Source of the DNA: Albula goreensis
Taxonomy: Eukaryota > Chordata > Actinopteri > Albuliformes > Albulidae
DNA: 64,000 nucleotides
NCBI GenBank assembly: GCA_022829145.1
Contig: CM040749.1
Span: 20,545,987 to 20,609,986 of the forward strand
Reading direction: 5' to 3'
Under the pieces are notes generated by a model. It was not told the DNA's origin. It made no database searches and saw only the letters and a list, made by a program, of their open reading frames with translations. Below, piece after piece: positions 39,869-60,500 of the stretch. Within the stretch, counting starts at the first letter, position 1. The number at the start of each line of letters is the position of its first letter. A program made the position numbers and the translations under genes.

Positions 39869-42200
39869 AGAGGAGGAACACTTTCATCTCAGCCCTGGGT
39901 TCCAACAAATGTGACATTTTCACAACCTTGCTGTGTGATTCTAATGATGATATTGAAATGCAAGGGAGCTCTGTGTTTGCTGGGTGTTTCAAATGCCACA
40001 GCTGTGCACAGCTCAGGGCACCCACACTCGCACTCTTTTTTTGTGACCATTACTTTGGATCTACAATCTTCATAGGTTTATACGTTTGTTTGAAGGGTTT
40101 GCTGTTTTTTCTTCCCACTAAGAAATGTCTATATTCCCATGTGTTCATTTCCCTTCTTACCAGCTATCAAAATTACCTTCATCTCATGCTGCAAATCAGG
40201 TTTATATATTATTGCATATTTGAACAGAAGAGGGCAGTAGTACCTCAAAGGCTCACTTGTATTGTTACGCCTGTCTCATTGATACTGAAGATACTGGCAA
40301 TACGCATCTTTTCTTAGGTAAATTGTGACCCTCAGCACTGATAATAGGTTATCTACTGCACATGTTTTCTCCAACTGTTCTGTGCTATAAAATGTGATGC
40401 TGATTGGTCAATATCATCAACAATGAGGCATTGAGACATAGGTTGCTATGGAATTTATGCTTTTCCACCATTTCCATGCATCTCCATTTTCCTGCACCTT
40501 CTGTTGTTAGTATGACTATAAGTTGTTCTTCTAAGCACTTAAGGTTCAACCTATTGAGTCCCTTTTAATTCAAGATTTCTCCTTCAACTCCTTATTTGTT
40601 TCCTTGTTCTGTATTGCTTTATGATGTCATTGCCTTCTTTCCAAATATATCTCCCCAGTGTGTTATTCAAATGCATGAGATAGATGTGCACTAAAAGGTG
40701 GTCAGGGGTATTTAAAAATCATAAAAATAGATAAAATATGTAAGTCAGTAAAGATGTAATTAATTTTGACATAAGATATTAGATTATCATGAAGACTAAT
40801 TAGAACTGAGTCAATGATCCTCTGTGGCACTAAGCCTAAAAGCTGCAAATGTTTATTTTTAAGGTCTGTGAGTGTCATCCAGAGTTCTTATGGAATTATT
40901 TTTCTATGGTGTCTGCAGGTGCTCCGCCAGCTTGCTTAACTTGAGCCCTTGTGTGCTTTCCAGGTAGGATCAGAGTGCAGGTGAATCTTTCATCCAGGGA
41001 GCACACACTGGCGTAAGAGGAAACTGTAGGTTAGAAGGGCAGAGAGCGGTCATAAATTATTTAGAGACTGAAAACTAAAACAGCTAAGATGGCTCCTTTG
41101 TCTGAAGAGACATTGTAGAACCATTCTCTCCACACTACTGCCCCTCTGCAGGGTTTTGATTGTAATAAGTAAAATATACTGCAAATGTATACAACCTGAG
41201 TTGAATTATATGTCTGTGGTGATGAACATTAAGTAGGAACAGTTTATATAATTTGACAACAGCAGAGCTTTGGAGCACAAGTTTGGTCATTGTAATTGAG
41301 TCAGTTACTGTTATCGATCCCCAGCGAAGCTTGTGGTCTGTTGACAAATTAGTTTCACATGTCCCAAAATGCTTTGTTTATGGGTCTCGTATCATATTTA
41401 AATATCTGTACATTTGAGAAGGGCCAATACTGTCCCTGAGCTTTAATGATTATGTTTAAGAAATGTACCTGCACATCATGTACAAATGAGTTTGTCCATT
41501 TTTAATACATCTGTTATGTTTAAACAACGATGAGAATCTTTACAAATGTACATCCCCTTGTTTTCGCAATCATGATCATAACATTATTAAAAAGGTGACC
41601 TAAACAAGAAGAAGGAAGAATTGTGCAAGTTAAGGGTTTTTTTGTTCTTTACAGAAAAACTAGAAAAGAATTGTGAATAGCATCTCCTATCAAGAATGCA
41701 TGTATTCAGCCAGGTCACTCAGTTGCAGTGCTCGAAGGTATTGTTTTGTACTCCTTTGTGTTTTTTTTCCTGAAGAATCAAAGGCCCCCTCTTTAATCAG
41801 TGGTATCATCCGATTGTAAGTTATGTGTGCATGTGTCACTCAGCTCATACGTCCACGAATGATTGCTCTATGTCCTTGAGGACAGACTACCTGCATTAAA
41901 TTCCCCCTAGTACTAGACTCCCTATTCAAAGGATAAATGAACCCTTTGTTGCATCGACAAGGTGTTTTTGGGATTGTTGCACCGAATGGAAAATGGAATT
42001 GCACTGTCTTAACAAAATGTCTGCTGTTTTTGCCCATGTGTTTTCTTCAAAATGATAGAAAATGTAATTTGTTTTGGAATACTACTTGAATTTTATGGTA
42101 ATAGTGAAACTATTTAATGTGATTTAAGATTATGATTATTTTGAAAGAGAGTATAACATTGATGTTGACAAATAAACAGTAGGAGATATTTAATTATGAG
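39869..42200 (+). other. rab15: rab15 3' UTR (long)
   Basis: No other gene is seen for about 2.3 kb after the TAG stop. The best polyadenylation hexamer is AATAAA at 42171-42176, followed by a T/GT-bearing stretch. A long 3' UTR is therefore likely, but a shorter form cannot be excluded. From 42.2 to 43.6 kb, up to the gpx2 promoter, the sequence is AT-rich without recognised features. Confidence 0.45.
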
Positions 42201-43660
42201 TGTTTACTAAAAATTCTGTTTTCCTTGGTTATTATGAGAAAGCTTCTGTGTCTCTGTACTGATAAAGGAGTATATCCACCAGAGTCAGCAGAATACAATG
42301 TGTTAACATTTTTCCTTTAGTATTTTGTGTAAATGAAGAAACCAATTGCTTTATTAATTTCTGTCAATGGCAACATTGTTTAAGCTAACACGTTAGTAAC
42401 ACAAAATTATAGTGTCTGCATAATGCATTTTTGTTCATGTTGATATCATGATAGTTGAATGTTTTGTTGCCAAACATAATTTTCATGTTTTTAAGTTTTT
42501 AAAAAGGGTTAAGAAGCTCCACTATTTCACTTTGAGTTAGCTGCCAGTTTCACTGAAGACCCAGTGAAGGGTTACCTTGGACACAATGAGTAAGATTAAA
42601 CAGTCATGTATTTTTAATCACCAACTGAGAAAAGCAGGCAATGAGGGGATACATTTTTCATGGCCCTGAAACTAATACGTGTTATAGAATTACCATAGAG
42701 CCCCTGCTGCTCTTATCACAACCATGGTCCTACTTCTTCAAGCCTGAATGAACAGAAAACAATTGTTTTAATGTGAAAAAGGAAGATTTACTCCATTCTA
42801 TGAGATCTACTTATCTTCCATATTGGTGCTTAAGAAAGGGGCAGTAATGTGATTATTTCAAAATATTAGTTGAGTACATTGACAATTTTTTTTTGCATGG
42901 GCCTTAATAATAAAGTACAGCTGAGCAATCCTGTTCAGCTATAATGAAATGCTTCATATCCAATTAGTTACAGTCATCATGATATTCTAACTCTTTTAGA
43001 GGGATTGTTCATTGTATGAAACTGGCTGTGCTTTATGTTTGAACAGTTTCATCAGCATCCTTTTTTATCCTGTTAATATTTACAAATAGTCTTGTATGTA
43101 GAAAGATTAAATACATTAAATTACATATAATTGATATACATAATTATATATAAATACATACAATTGAATAGATGCACGGACAATCAACATTTATAGAAAC
43201 ATGTCAAACTAGAAATATACTAATAAAATCCTTCATTTGTGACCTCCTGAACATTATTAACACAGTGAACTGTCACTGGCCTAAGTTCTGCTGGCTGTGG
43301 TTTTAAAAATAGAGAATGGAGACATTTTTCTGTGGTGGCCAGCTGATGATTCCAAAGCCCAAAACACAACTCAGACATAGTTCAGCACTACAAATCAAAG
43401 GTTTGTTTTTATTTAACATCTGTTGGTGGCATGACTCCTTTCAATCTATGGGGTATAGCACTAGGACTGGTAATATTTTGTGAATGTGCGTGTTCACAGT
43501 TCACCAGTTATTCTTAAAATAATGAAAAGGGAAGGCATGAGATTGCTGAAAATGTACTGAAATTGAAGTCATCCAAAGTACTTTTTATTGCCATTGGCAG
43601 AGTATCAGCAGCTGTAGTGTATCAGTTGTCTGCAGGTCATTTGACACCAGCATGGCAGCT

Positions 43661-43758
43661 TTATATGTGAAGTCAGGTGACTGTTGGATGCAGATGGGCA
43701 GTTAGGGCAGATACATCCACAGACAAACTGACTAAGAAGTGTCTAGTGCACACACATC
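43661..43758 (+). promoter_or_regulatory. gpx2: Possible TATA-type gpx2 promoter and short 5' UTR
   Basis: A TTATATGTG word begins at 43661, about 100 bp before the gpx2 start codon. It would place a transcription start near 43690 and a 5' UTR of roughly 70 bases. Neither a clear antioxidant-response element (TGACNNNGC) nor a CpG-rich stretch is visible nearby. Confidence 0.35.
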
Positions 43759-44755
43759 ATGGCCTACATCGCAAAAACATTCTATGATCTTCGTGCAACA
43801 ACACTGGAGGGAGACACAGTGGATTTCAGTGTGTACAGGGGACGGGTGGTCCTGATAGAGAATGTTGCCTCCCTTTGAGGGACCACCACGAGGGACTACA
43901 GTCAGCTCAGCCAGCTTCAGGAGAGATATCCTCATCGATTGGTTGTGCTTTGTTTTCCCTGCAATCAGTTCGGCTACCAGGTCAGTGTGTGACAGAGCCC
44001 AATGGAGACATCAGCCAATTATTATTATTATCATTATTATTATTGTTACTGGGTATGCTGAGGTGATCTGTTCAACATAAGTCTAAATGCATAGGCTATT
44101 CCTTGCTAGCACACTTAGAAGAGAAAGTTCCCCCATGATATAATGCACAATGTCTTGGGCAATTAATATCTATGATTGTACTGTGTTGATATGGCAATGA
44201 TAATGAATGGCCACACATGCGTTTTATGAATTGCAGGAAAATATTTACAATAAGAATTTGAGCCATTAGTTCAGGAAAACAACCCGCATATGTCCAGGTA
44301 TTCCAACAGGGTTTACCACAATTCGGGTCAAGTAACAAGCTGAGAGTTTGTTTGTCACTCAAACCAAACCGAATAATGCTAAACAATTTATCTATCAACA
44401 GGAAAATTGTTCAAATGGAGAAATTCTGAACTCACTGAAATACGTGCGCCCCGGAGAGGGGTTCCAACCGAACTTCACCATGTTCGAAAAATGTGAAGTG
44501 AACGGATCAAAAACGCATCCAGTGTTTGCCTACTTGAAAGATAAACTACCATATCCCGAAGACGACCCAGCCACTCTCATGCAAGATCCTAAATTCCTCG
44601 TTTGGAGTCCCATCAACCGGTCAGACGTCTCCTGGAATTTTGAGAAATTTCTCATTGGGCCAGAGGGCGAACCTTTTAAACGGTACAGCAAATCATTTCA
44701 AACGATTGACATTGAGCCCGACATCCAACGACTACTGAAGTTAACCAAAAGTTAA
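43759..44755 (+). CDS. gpx2: Glutathione peroxidase 2 (selenoprotein, UGA = Sec)
   Basis: Cytosolic selenoperoxidase, in mammals the gastrointestinal form, which reduces H2O2 and organic hydroperoxides with glutathione. Exons 43759-43980 and 44402-44755 (GT-AG, phase 0) give 191 residues (human 190). An in-frame TGA at 43876-43878 is codon 40, exactly where family members carry selenocysteine: NVASL-U-GTTTRDY. The other members of the catalytic tetrad are present: Q74 (CNQFGYQ, at the exon join), W152 and N153 ([10 protein letters not shown]). Further family signatures are [38 protein letters not shown] and [14 protein letters not shown] gene finder that treats TGA as stop would miss exon 1. 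A SECIS element follows in the 3' UTR. The gene lies after rab15 in the same orientation, as in mammals. Confidence 0.98.
44019..44045. repeat. (ATT)n microsatellite in gpx2 intron 1
   Basis: Short interrupted ATT/TTA repeat with one CATT break. It lies about 40 bases after the 5' splice site of the only gpx2 intron. Confidence 0.9.
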
Positions 44756-45260
44756 GTGAGAAAAACATTTGGCCATATTTGAACTTTTTCAGTCGCGCAG
44801 AAGTGAGATGAAAATTTGATTTTATGATGTAGAATTATTGCATTTTCCGTACGTTTGAAGTTTACTAAATGAAGGTAATATTCTAAAAATAGTCAAGGGA
44901 ATAATACCCGAGGTATTGTAAATGTTCAACATGTATGGGTAATGCCATTTCTACTCCTTCTGTACTGGCATTTTAATTAAAAATTAAGCACCCGAAGATT
45001 GGCTTATGTTCTTTGAGATACAAAATTCTACACAAATGCTCGTTCCGACTTGTTTCCTCATTATTCTGCGGCGCGGCACTTCCTTAATGGTGCAGACATT
45101 AAGTTGCACTGCCACTGTTTTAACAACATGGTGACCATATAATGTCTGGAATTCATTTTCTATGGATGAACCATGATGGACACCTTGAAACATGTTTCTT
45201 TTCATAGTTTCAGAGATGTTTTGCTTCTGATAATTAAAGTGTTACAAACCTAGCTTTAAT
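44756..45260 (+). other. gpx2: gpx2 3' UTR
   Basis: Contains the SECIS at 44854-44930. Candidate poly(A) hexamers are ATTAAA within the A/T run near 44976 and ATTAAA at 45233-45238; the latter is followed by GTGTTAC and T-rich sequence. The SECIS lies before both, so either end would leave it in the message. Confidence 0.5.
44854..44930 (+). ncRNA. gpx2: SECIS element of gpx2 (selenocysteine insertion sequence)
   Basis: About 100-175 nt after the stop codon. Hand folding gives the eukaryotic SECIS shape. Helix I: TTTGAA (44854-44859) with TTCAA (44925-44929), and TTTAC (44861-44865) with GTAAA (44918-44922). Internal loop next. Non-Watson-Crick quartet: TGAA (44870-44873) against CGAG (44909-44912), with tandem G.A pairs. 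Helix II of 11 positions: 44874-44884 with 44898-44908, one A.A mismatch and one U.G at the top. A 13-nt apical loop begins with AAAAA (44885-44889). The spacing from ATGA (44869-44872) to the unpaired A run is 12 nt, as the family requires, and the small loop suggests form 1. It is needed for SBP2-dependent decoding of the UGA at codon 40. Confidence 0.85.
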
Positions 45261-48105
45261 TACCTACTGTTTCTGTTTAGCTGAAATATGGCAACGTCTA
45301 GAGTATTTGGGTGCAGAAAATGATCAAGAGATCACCTTAGAAAAGGAAATACTGAATTATAATTAAATTTTTTTGATGAAAGATTTGCCAACTAATTTCC
45401 TGTCTAAAAAATTAAAAGCATATCATCCCATTTCTCGAAGTTGTATAGCTTTGCACATTTCTTACGCTTTTTCAAGGCTGAATAAGGCTCCATATCCTTT
45501 TCGTTGTCTTCTGTGTGCCTTCTCTGGGCAGAAGGTGGAGCCATTGCCAAAGTATTAATTCAAGCAATTTATTTCTTTTTTACATGTGCCACAGCATTTT
45601 GAATGTTTAAGGTATATCTAATGTTCAAGTAATTTATCTACATTTGTTGTAGCTAAGCCAAAAGGAGTCAACCACTATTTTATATGTCATATGTTTTCTA
45701 TTATGAAACACGGTAATTTAAAATTATGATCATAGCCAAACTATTTTCAACCAAATCCTTCTGATGAATACCATTGTATTGTGGTTTATATTGTATATGA
45801 CAGATGGCATACGTTGGTGAGGTTGCTTCTCTGTGCTGCTAGAAAGCATTATAGAATTTGAAATGTGTGCCTTTGCGTAATATATTTGTAAAATATAGGA
45901 GTTCCATTGCTTTCTACAGGAACAACTGTAAGAAAGAGAATTGCTACATAATTGAAACATCATGACTGAATCCAATTTTCCCAAGTTTCAATATTTAACT
46001 GGTATTGCTGTTTTTTTTTCATCAACCTGCAGTTTTTTTTTTATTTACCCTTAGGTTAAAAGCAAAGAAAGCAATGTTCCATCATATAACTACTTTCAGC
46101 ACTCTCCAGGAACACCCCCCATCCCCTGCTGATGCCCTGCTACATGTTGACTCAGCTTGGTTTCATTTTGTTTTCAACATAATGGTATTTCTACCATATT
46201 TAAAATACATCTGTATTTATAAACGAACTAATCCTCAGATACCTCCAAATATCACTCACTGTGACAATCCAATACAAATACAATGCAGACTGCAGCAGTC
46301 ATCAGAAACATATTATTGACGTGAACTTTGCTTGCAAGCCGAAGGAAGGAAGGAAAATAAACACCACAAGACAAATTATTATTAGTATATAAATATTTAA
46401 TGTATTTACAATATAATTATTGTACAATATTTACAATATATTACAATTACATTTACAATATAAATATCATACAATTATTCAGTTTCAACATTAAATTTTA
46501 TAAAAATAAAATTAGCACTGACAGCTGTGGAAGGACTGATTTAAGCCTTTTTTTATGATGTTAAAAAATTCAGTAAATAATGGAAACCTTAAATGATATT
46601 CATGCATACATGCCAATGCTTGTCAAAAGTGTTCCATTGAAGACCACTTGAACAGTAGGTAATATTCTGAGGTGCAGTTGAGAGCACTGAAAACAAAGTT
46701 TTTATTATTTTCACACTGAAAAAACTTCTAATAGACTCATCTCAATGAATTATCCTGCATTCATACCACAAATGAGTCAATTTACAGAGAGTATGTGTTT
46801 ATCAAAGGATGAATGAGCTAGAAGTCGATGTTACATAGAATTTAAATCTGGAACTAATCATAATCAGCCATAAATGCCTTGTGTCATGGCAGGAGAGAAA
46901 TTCCTTATCTGATATTGTATGGCACCAGAGGATGAATTCCAAAATCCACAACAATTCCAAAATCAAAGACAATTATCTCTCATAGAAAGCACCATTGGCA
47001 GGACTTTTGCAGCACACTGGCCTCTACTACTCTTGAAGGTGGTGAAATTATGAGCCTACACACCATTATGATTTGGGAAGAAAGACAAATACTGCTGGAG
47101 GTGTGTTATTATTTAGGCTGTCATGTTTGATGGGCTGCACTCCTTGAACAGCATGAGGCAGGCACAAAATGCTACACCAAAACATTTCCATGGAAACTGC
47201 CAGTGAGTGGCATTTGATTGCAATTTCTTCTGTCATCCTTGCTGTTCTGTTCTTCCCAAGTAATTATAATGTTTTTTTTAAAAAAAGACATCCTCTGAAA
47301 AATGCAGGGGTCTTCATTTTCTTAGACTTTATCAAAATGAACACTCCATGCTTTACAGCAATTAATATCATTTTTTCAACACTGTTATCATTGATATTCC
47401 AGCACTGTTGGAAAAATAGGCATTTGAGTTAGTAACGACATCTCCTAATTACCAAAAGATAATAATATTGAAGTAATATTAACAACATATTTGTTCTTCA
47501 ACTTTTACCACAACATGACCCTGAAGCACCTTTTTACTTCATGACTTTCATTTACTGTCATGTGTATGATGTTCATATATACTTATATTTAGATTTTTGT
47601 GAAATCAACTCTGAAAATTTGTTTTTCACTAGGTGTGTAAACAAAAACTGTTTTCATGCAAAACATAATTTCTTGGAGCAATCCGATCATGCCAGACTTT
47701 TAAACCACATTAATTTCTCAGGTCATGAAACCTCTCAGTCTAATGATATCTGTGGCTTTTATTAAAAACTTCTTGCCATGTGTTAGGTAACATATGAAGT
47801 AATTTTAGACTTACTTATTATCCTCTGGTGTCAAATTTGCTCATCTTGTCCAGACTTAGCAGGACAATAATTGGAAATATTTTATATTTCCTGAATACTA
47901 ACATGCTACAGTCTGCTGCCAAATTACCATTTCATTGAGTGTTAATTGGTTAGCTTGAAGTACCAGAGGACTTTGTTTCACACAGACACTGAAACAAGGA
48001 TTGTGTCCAGTTGTATGGCTAGATGTATTTACCAATCAAACAGAGATATCGTTAATGACTTGAGGCATTAGAGGAATTCTTTGGTACATACAAAACAGAA
48101 ATGAT
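45261..48105. other. Intergenic DNA between gpx2 and the PKC-like gene
   Basis: No supported gene. The stretch 46377-46490 is rich in repeated TTTACAATATA words (AT-rich, loosely tandem). The two genes converge here (gpx2 plus, kinase minus). In the mammalian order CHURC1 would be next to GPX2; I looked for its Cys-rich start (MCGDCVEKEYP-like) on both strands and did not see it. Confidence 0.5.
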
Positions 48106-51860
<3,755 letters not shown>

Positions 51861-52033
51861 TGCATCCTGCTTGCAATATCCGTCTGGGATTCCAGAATGG
51901 CCCTGGTAACTTGTGAGATGTTTCTGTTTCCGATTTTGCTGACAGGGAAAACACTGAGGGATGGAAATAAAGCCTATCTGTTACAGTTATTGAAATTGAG
52001 CAGGGAAATGCTAAAGTGGAATATATTTATATT

Positions 52034-57230
<5,197 letters not shown>

Positions 57231-57239
57231 GGGCAACGC

Positions 57240-57577
57240 ATACCCTCGCCACCCAATTCCTCATTATTATTAAAACTTCTCGCGAGACCTCGAGTTACAG
57301 TGACCTCATCTCTCCAGAAGCTGCATAGCTAGGCGGAGCTGCAACTTTGTGTGAAACTTCTGAGTGCCAACTGCAAAGGAGACACCAGGATTATCAGGAC
57401 TTCCACTGGGGAGGAAGCAAATATTTGGGATGTTGTCTGTGAGCTCTGTTGAGAGACGACAGAAGACGGACTTCTTTTCTTTTGTTTTACCAAACTAAAC
57501 CATTGGTGTAAAACAAAAAACGTCGGTTTGGAATTTGATCATAACAGGAAAAAACGTCTGAGGAGGGAAGAGAAAAG
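57240..57577 (+). promoter_or_regulatory. CpG-containing promoter and probable noncoding first exon of a plus-strand gene
   Basis: TCTCGCGAGA, a palindromic vertebrate core-promoter element, is at 57278-57287. It is followed by a CpG-bearing, low-repeat stretch and a strong 5' splice site (GAAAAG|GTGAGCGGG, intron from 57578). No ATG-started frame of any length crosses the donor, so the exon is probably untranslated. The gene is not identified. In the human order the next plus-oriented neighbour on this side would be SPTB, but nothing here confirms that. Confidence 0.5.
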
Positions 57578-60500
57578 GTGAGCGGGACAGTGCCTAGCAA
57601 TGCCGCGATTGATGAACTGATTCTTAAACTATCTAACTGTCCTATCCTTTTTTCCAATTCACTGTACAAGTCACCAGCTTATCTAAGTTTCTTTGTTTGG
57701 TTAGCGTAACTGATGTTTTAGGCTGTCTAGGTAACACTAACCTTGTCAATGTTGTCCACCTACCTTATAAATTCGCCAAACATTAGCGAGCTACGTTACC
57801 TAGCTACCTTGCTAACTATTTCGCTACCGTCAGATAGCTAGGCAGCCACATTTGGTCTTAAATTGTCTCTCCAAAATGTATGGGATAAAAAATAGTAGCT
57901 AAATTAATGATCGGTAGCAAACGACCTGACTATGTATACCAGAGATCTGAGTTGGGTAAGTGACAGCGAGTTATAGCAAGCCAACTGATATTAACGTTAG
58001 GAAGTTTGGGCACTGAAATTCTGATTGAGTGGTGCATCGTATGGGACCAGAAATCGGGGGAAATCAGAGGACAGAGGTGTTCGACTTATTTATATTACTT
58101 GGTAGCTTTAACGGTTTTATTGGTGGTCTAATTCGAGGTATAGTCGAATGACTAACGTTAATAGACATGCAAGCTGCGTCCCATGTTTAACACTTCATTG
58201 TATGGCTTGCTATCTACCTTGATTGTTGACATTCCCTCTTCTCGTATCTAGATTACAATCTAACGTTAGGTAGATTTTACAAGGCAAGTGAGACCCATTT
58301 AAAATGAATTTAATTTACTCCACGCCTGCCCCATCTCATTTATATGCCAGACGCAGCATCTTGTCGTCATAAGTTTACAGTATTATTTGTATTGAAGCAG
58401 CCGATGGGTAGTAGTAGTTGGATAGTTCGCTAGATAATTCAGATTTTTTTTTGTTTTTTTACCTAGGCGGACTATCTAGCTAGGCTGAAACGCACAGAAC
58501 CATAATGTTGATAATCGCAAAGTGTTTTCCAACGTCACTGATACAACTAACAAACTACCATTGCAATGCGTATTTGTTAACTTAAGTTTGCTTTCACTTA
58601 CATTAGGCTGTAGTTCACCTGCGACGAAACTTGCAAGACAACATAACACGTTAGTATTATGCAGGATGTTGTAATATTCTAAAATATTATCAGATAGAGC
58701 CAGGCGTATTTTGACATGATATCGCAAACTAGTATGCGAAAGCATTAAATACAAACTCTCTTTTTGAGGGCATCAGGTTTCTTTGTGCATTGCAACGATA
58801 ACAAATAAAATCCACGCGTTGGTGTAACGCTGGGGCATTATGGTTTGCCTGTGTAAAATGCTTTTCAGTGTGAAAGTGAGGGAAGTCACCAAATGAAACA
58901 TTTAATCTGCGGCAATAATCACTGGCTGGTCAGGAGTTATGGATTTCTATTTGCATAGCTGTCAGGCTTGTTCTTGGGTAAATGTAGCTATAATGAACAT
59001 TGTGCGATTAGTACAATTTTAAGTGGGGACTCTAACATTATCCCATCAGTTTGTCTACCATTGACAGATAGCTTGGGGATGTATGCTACAGTATTCACGC
59101 GATGTAAATGATAAAAACTTAGAAAGCAAGTAAATCACCTGTTGACTTGCCTACTTATTACAAAATAGTCCCATTCTTTGAGTTATCGGGCGCTTTCTAT
59201 GGACCCTGCGTCCTTCCCAGCGTGAAGCTTATGTTTATACGTCATTTATAGCTGAACATTTGTTCCTTTGTTAAAAGATGGAAAACTTATGTCGGTGAAG
59301 GCAGCGCTTTGGAATTGATTTGGAATTGTTTCTTAAATTGTGTTCTAATTATGTGATGCTACTGAAAGAAACTCCACAGTTAGCTGTATGTTAACCAAGT
59401 GTAGGAGAAGCCAGTACAGATCGTGTGCCAATGAGCTGGTGGTGAAAAACCCGACATTTAAATGTCCGTGTATTCGGTGTGTTTGAGAATTACATTTGGC
59501 TTTGCGGATCAATCGGAAAAACTCCACCTTGGAAATGTTATGCCAAGGCTATGTTAGATTTTTGCAAGTGAACCTGAATTAGGCCAAGTCATTCGCTCTG
59601 CACCGTGTGTGGGCAGGGTATCTCCAGTTTGTCAGTGCACACTCTGTGCTGGCAGAATTGGGAATATGGGTGAGTGGAAGTTCCTAGCCCTCATATCACT
59701 AGCATTCACACTTCTTACAGAATTGTTGGCTATGCACGAAATGGTTCTTCCCACTTTTCAGCAGTTTTAGTCTGTTGGATGAGGGACAGTGTATATTCAA
59801 ACAGTGTTTTTGGAAGCTGTAGAATATGTGTAGTGCTCTCTAATTCCATGGATGCAAAGGGTATTTGTTCTTGACTGCAAATCTGAATTCAAGTTGCATC
59901 AGTTGGTCAAAGCTTTTTAAAATATTTTTTACAACCACTCAGACCCAAGTTAAAGTTCATTTATGTTTTAGGAGTGAAATTAAGTGCCATGCTGACCAAA
60001 TAATATGCAGTTCTAAATAAATCCATTGCTTGCAACTGTAAGTAGGACAGGCAAGATTTGGCAGTGCAAAAAGGAACTGACATGTGTACAGCCAGGAACA
60101 CTTAGAAACAGAATTTTCACTCATGGTTCCTTCTCACTCTGTGACTCTTTGGTTTCTTGGTTTTTAGTAGTGAAAATATATAGAACACACACACACACAC
60201 ACACACATACACATACATAATTGTGACTTAATGCTTATTGTGATGGAGATGTGGGATATATTCATTTGCTTTTCCTCGATTGTGTCAGAAAATGTATGCT
60301 CACTCTTGTTGACAAAAATAGCGGGGGAGGTTTAAGGAAATTGCCAGGAAGCCTTAAATTCCAGGAAGTCATGTCCTTGTATGCTCCATACACCACCTGT
60401 AGAAACTATAACCTGTTTTAGAAACTCAAATCAGGCTAGGTGAGGCAATTCTGCTAGCATTACTGTAGCTTGGAGGTTTTTCTGGACAAGTTATGGCAGC

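Noticed and set aside
45173-45231. ATGA ... GAAAC ... CTGAT as the gpx2 SECIS
   Set aside because: The spacing from ATGA to the A run is right, but the two strands pair poorly and leave six unpaired bases before TGAT. The fold at 44854-44930 is far better.
45373-45558. 61-residue frame downstream of gpx2
   Set aside because: Beyond the likely gpx2 poly(A) site; no similarity or splice signals.
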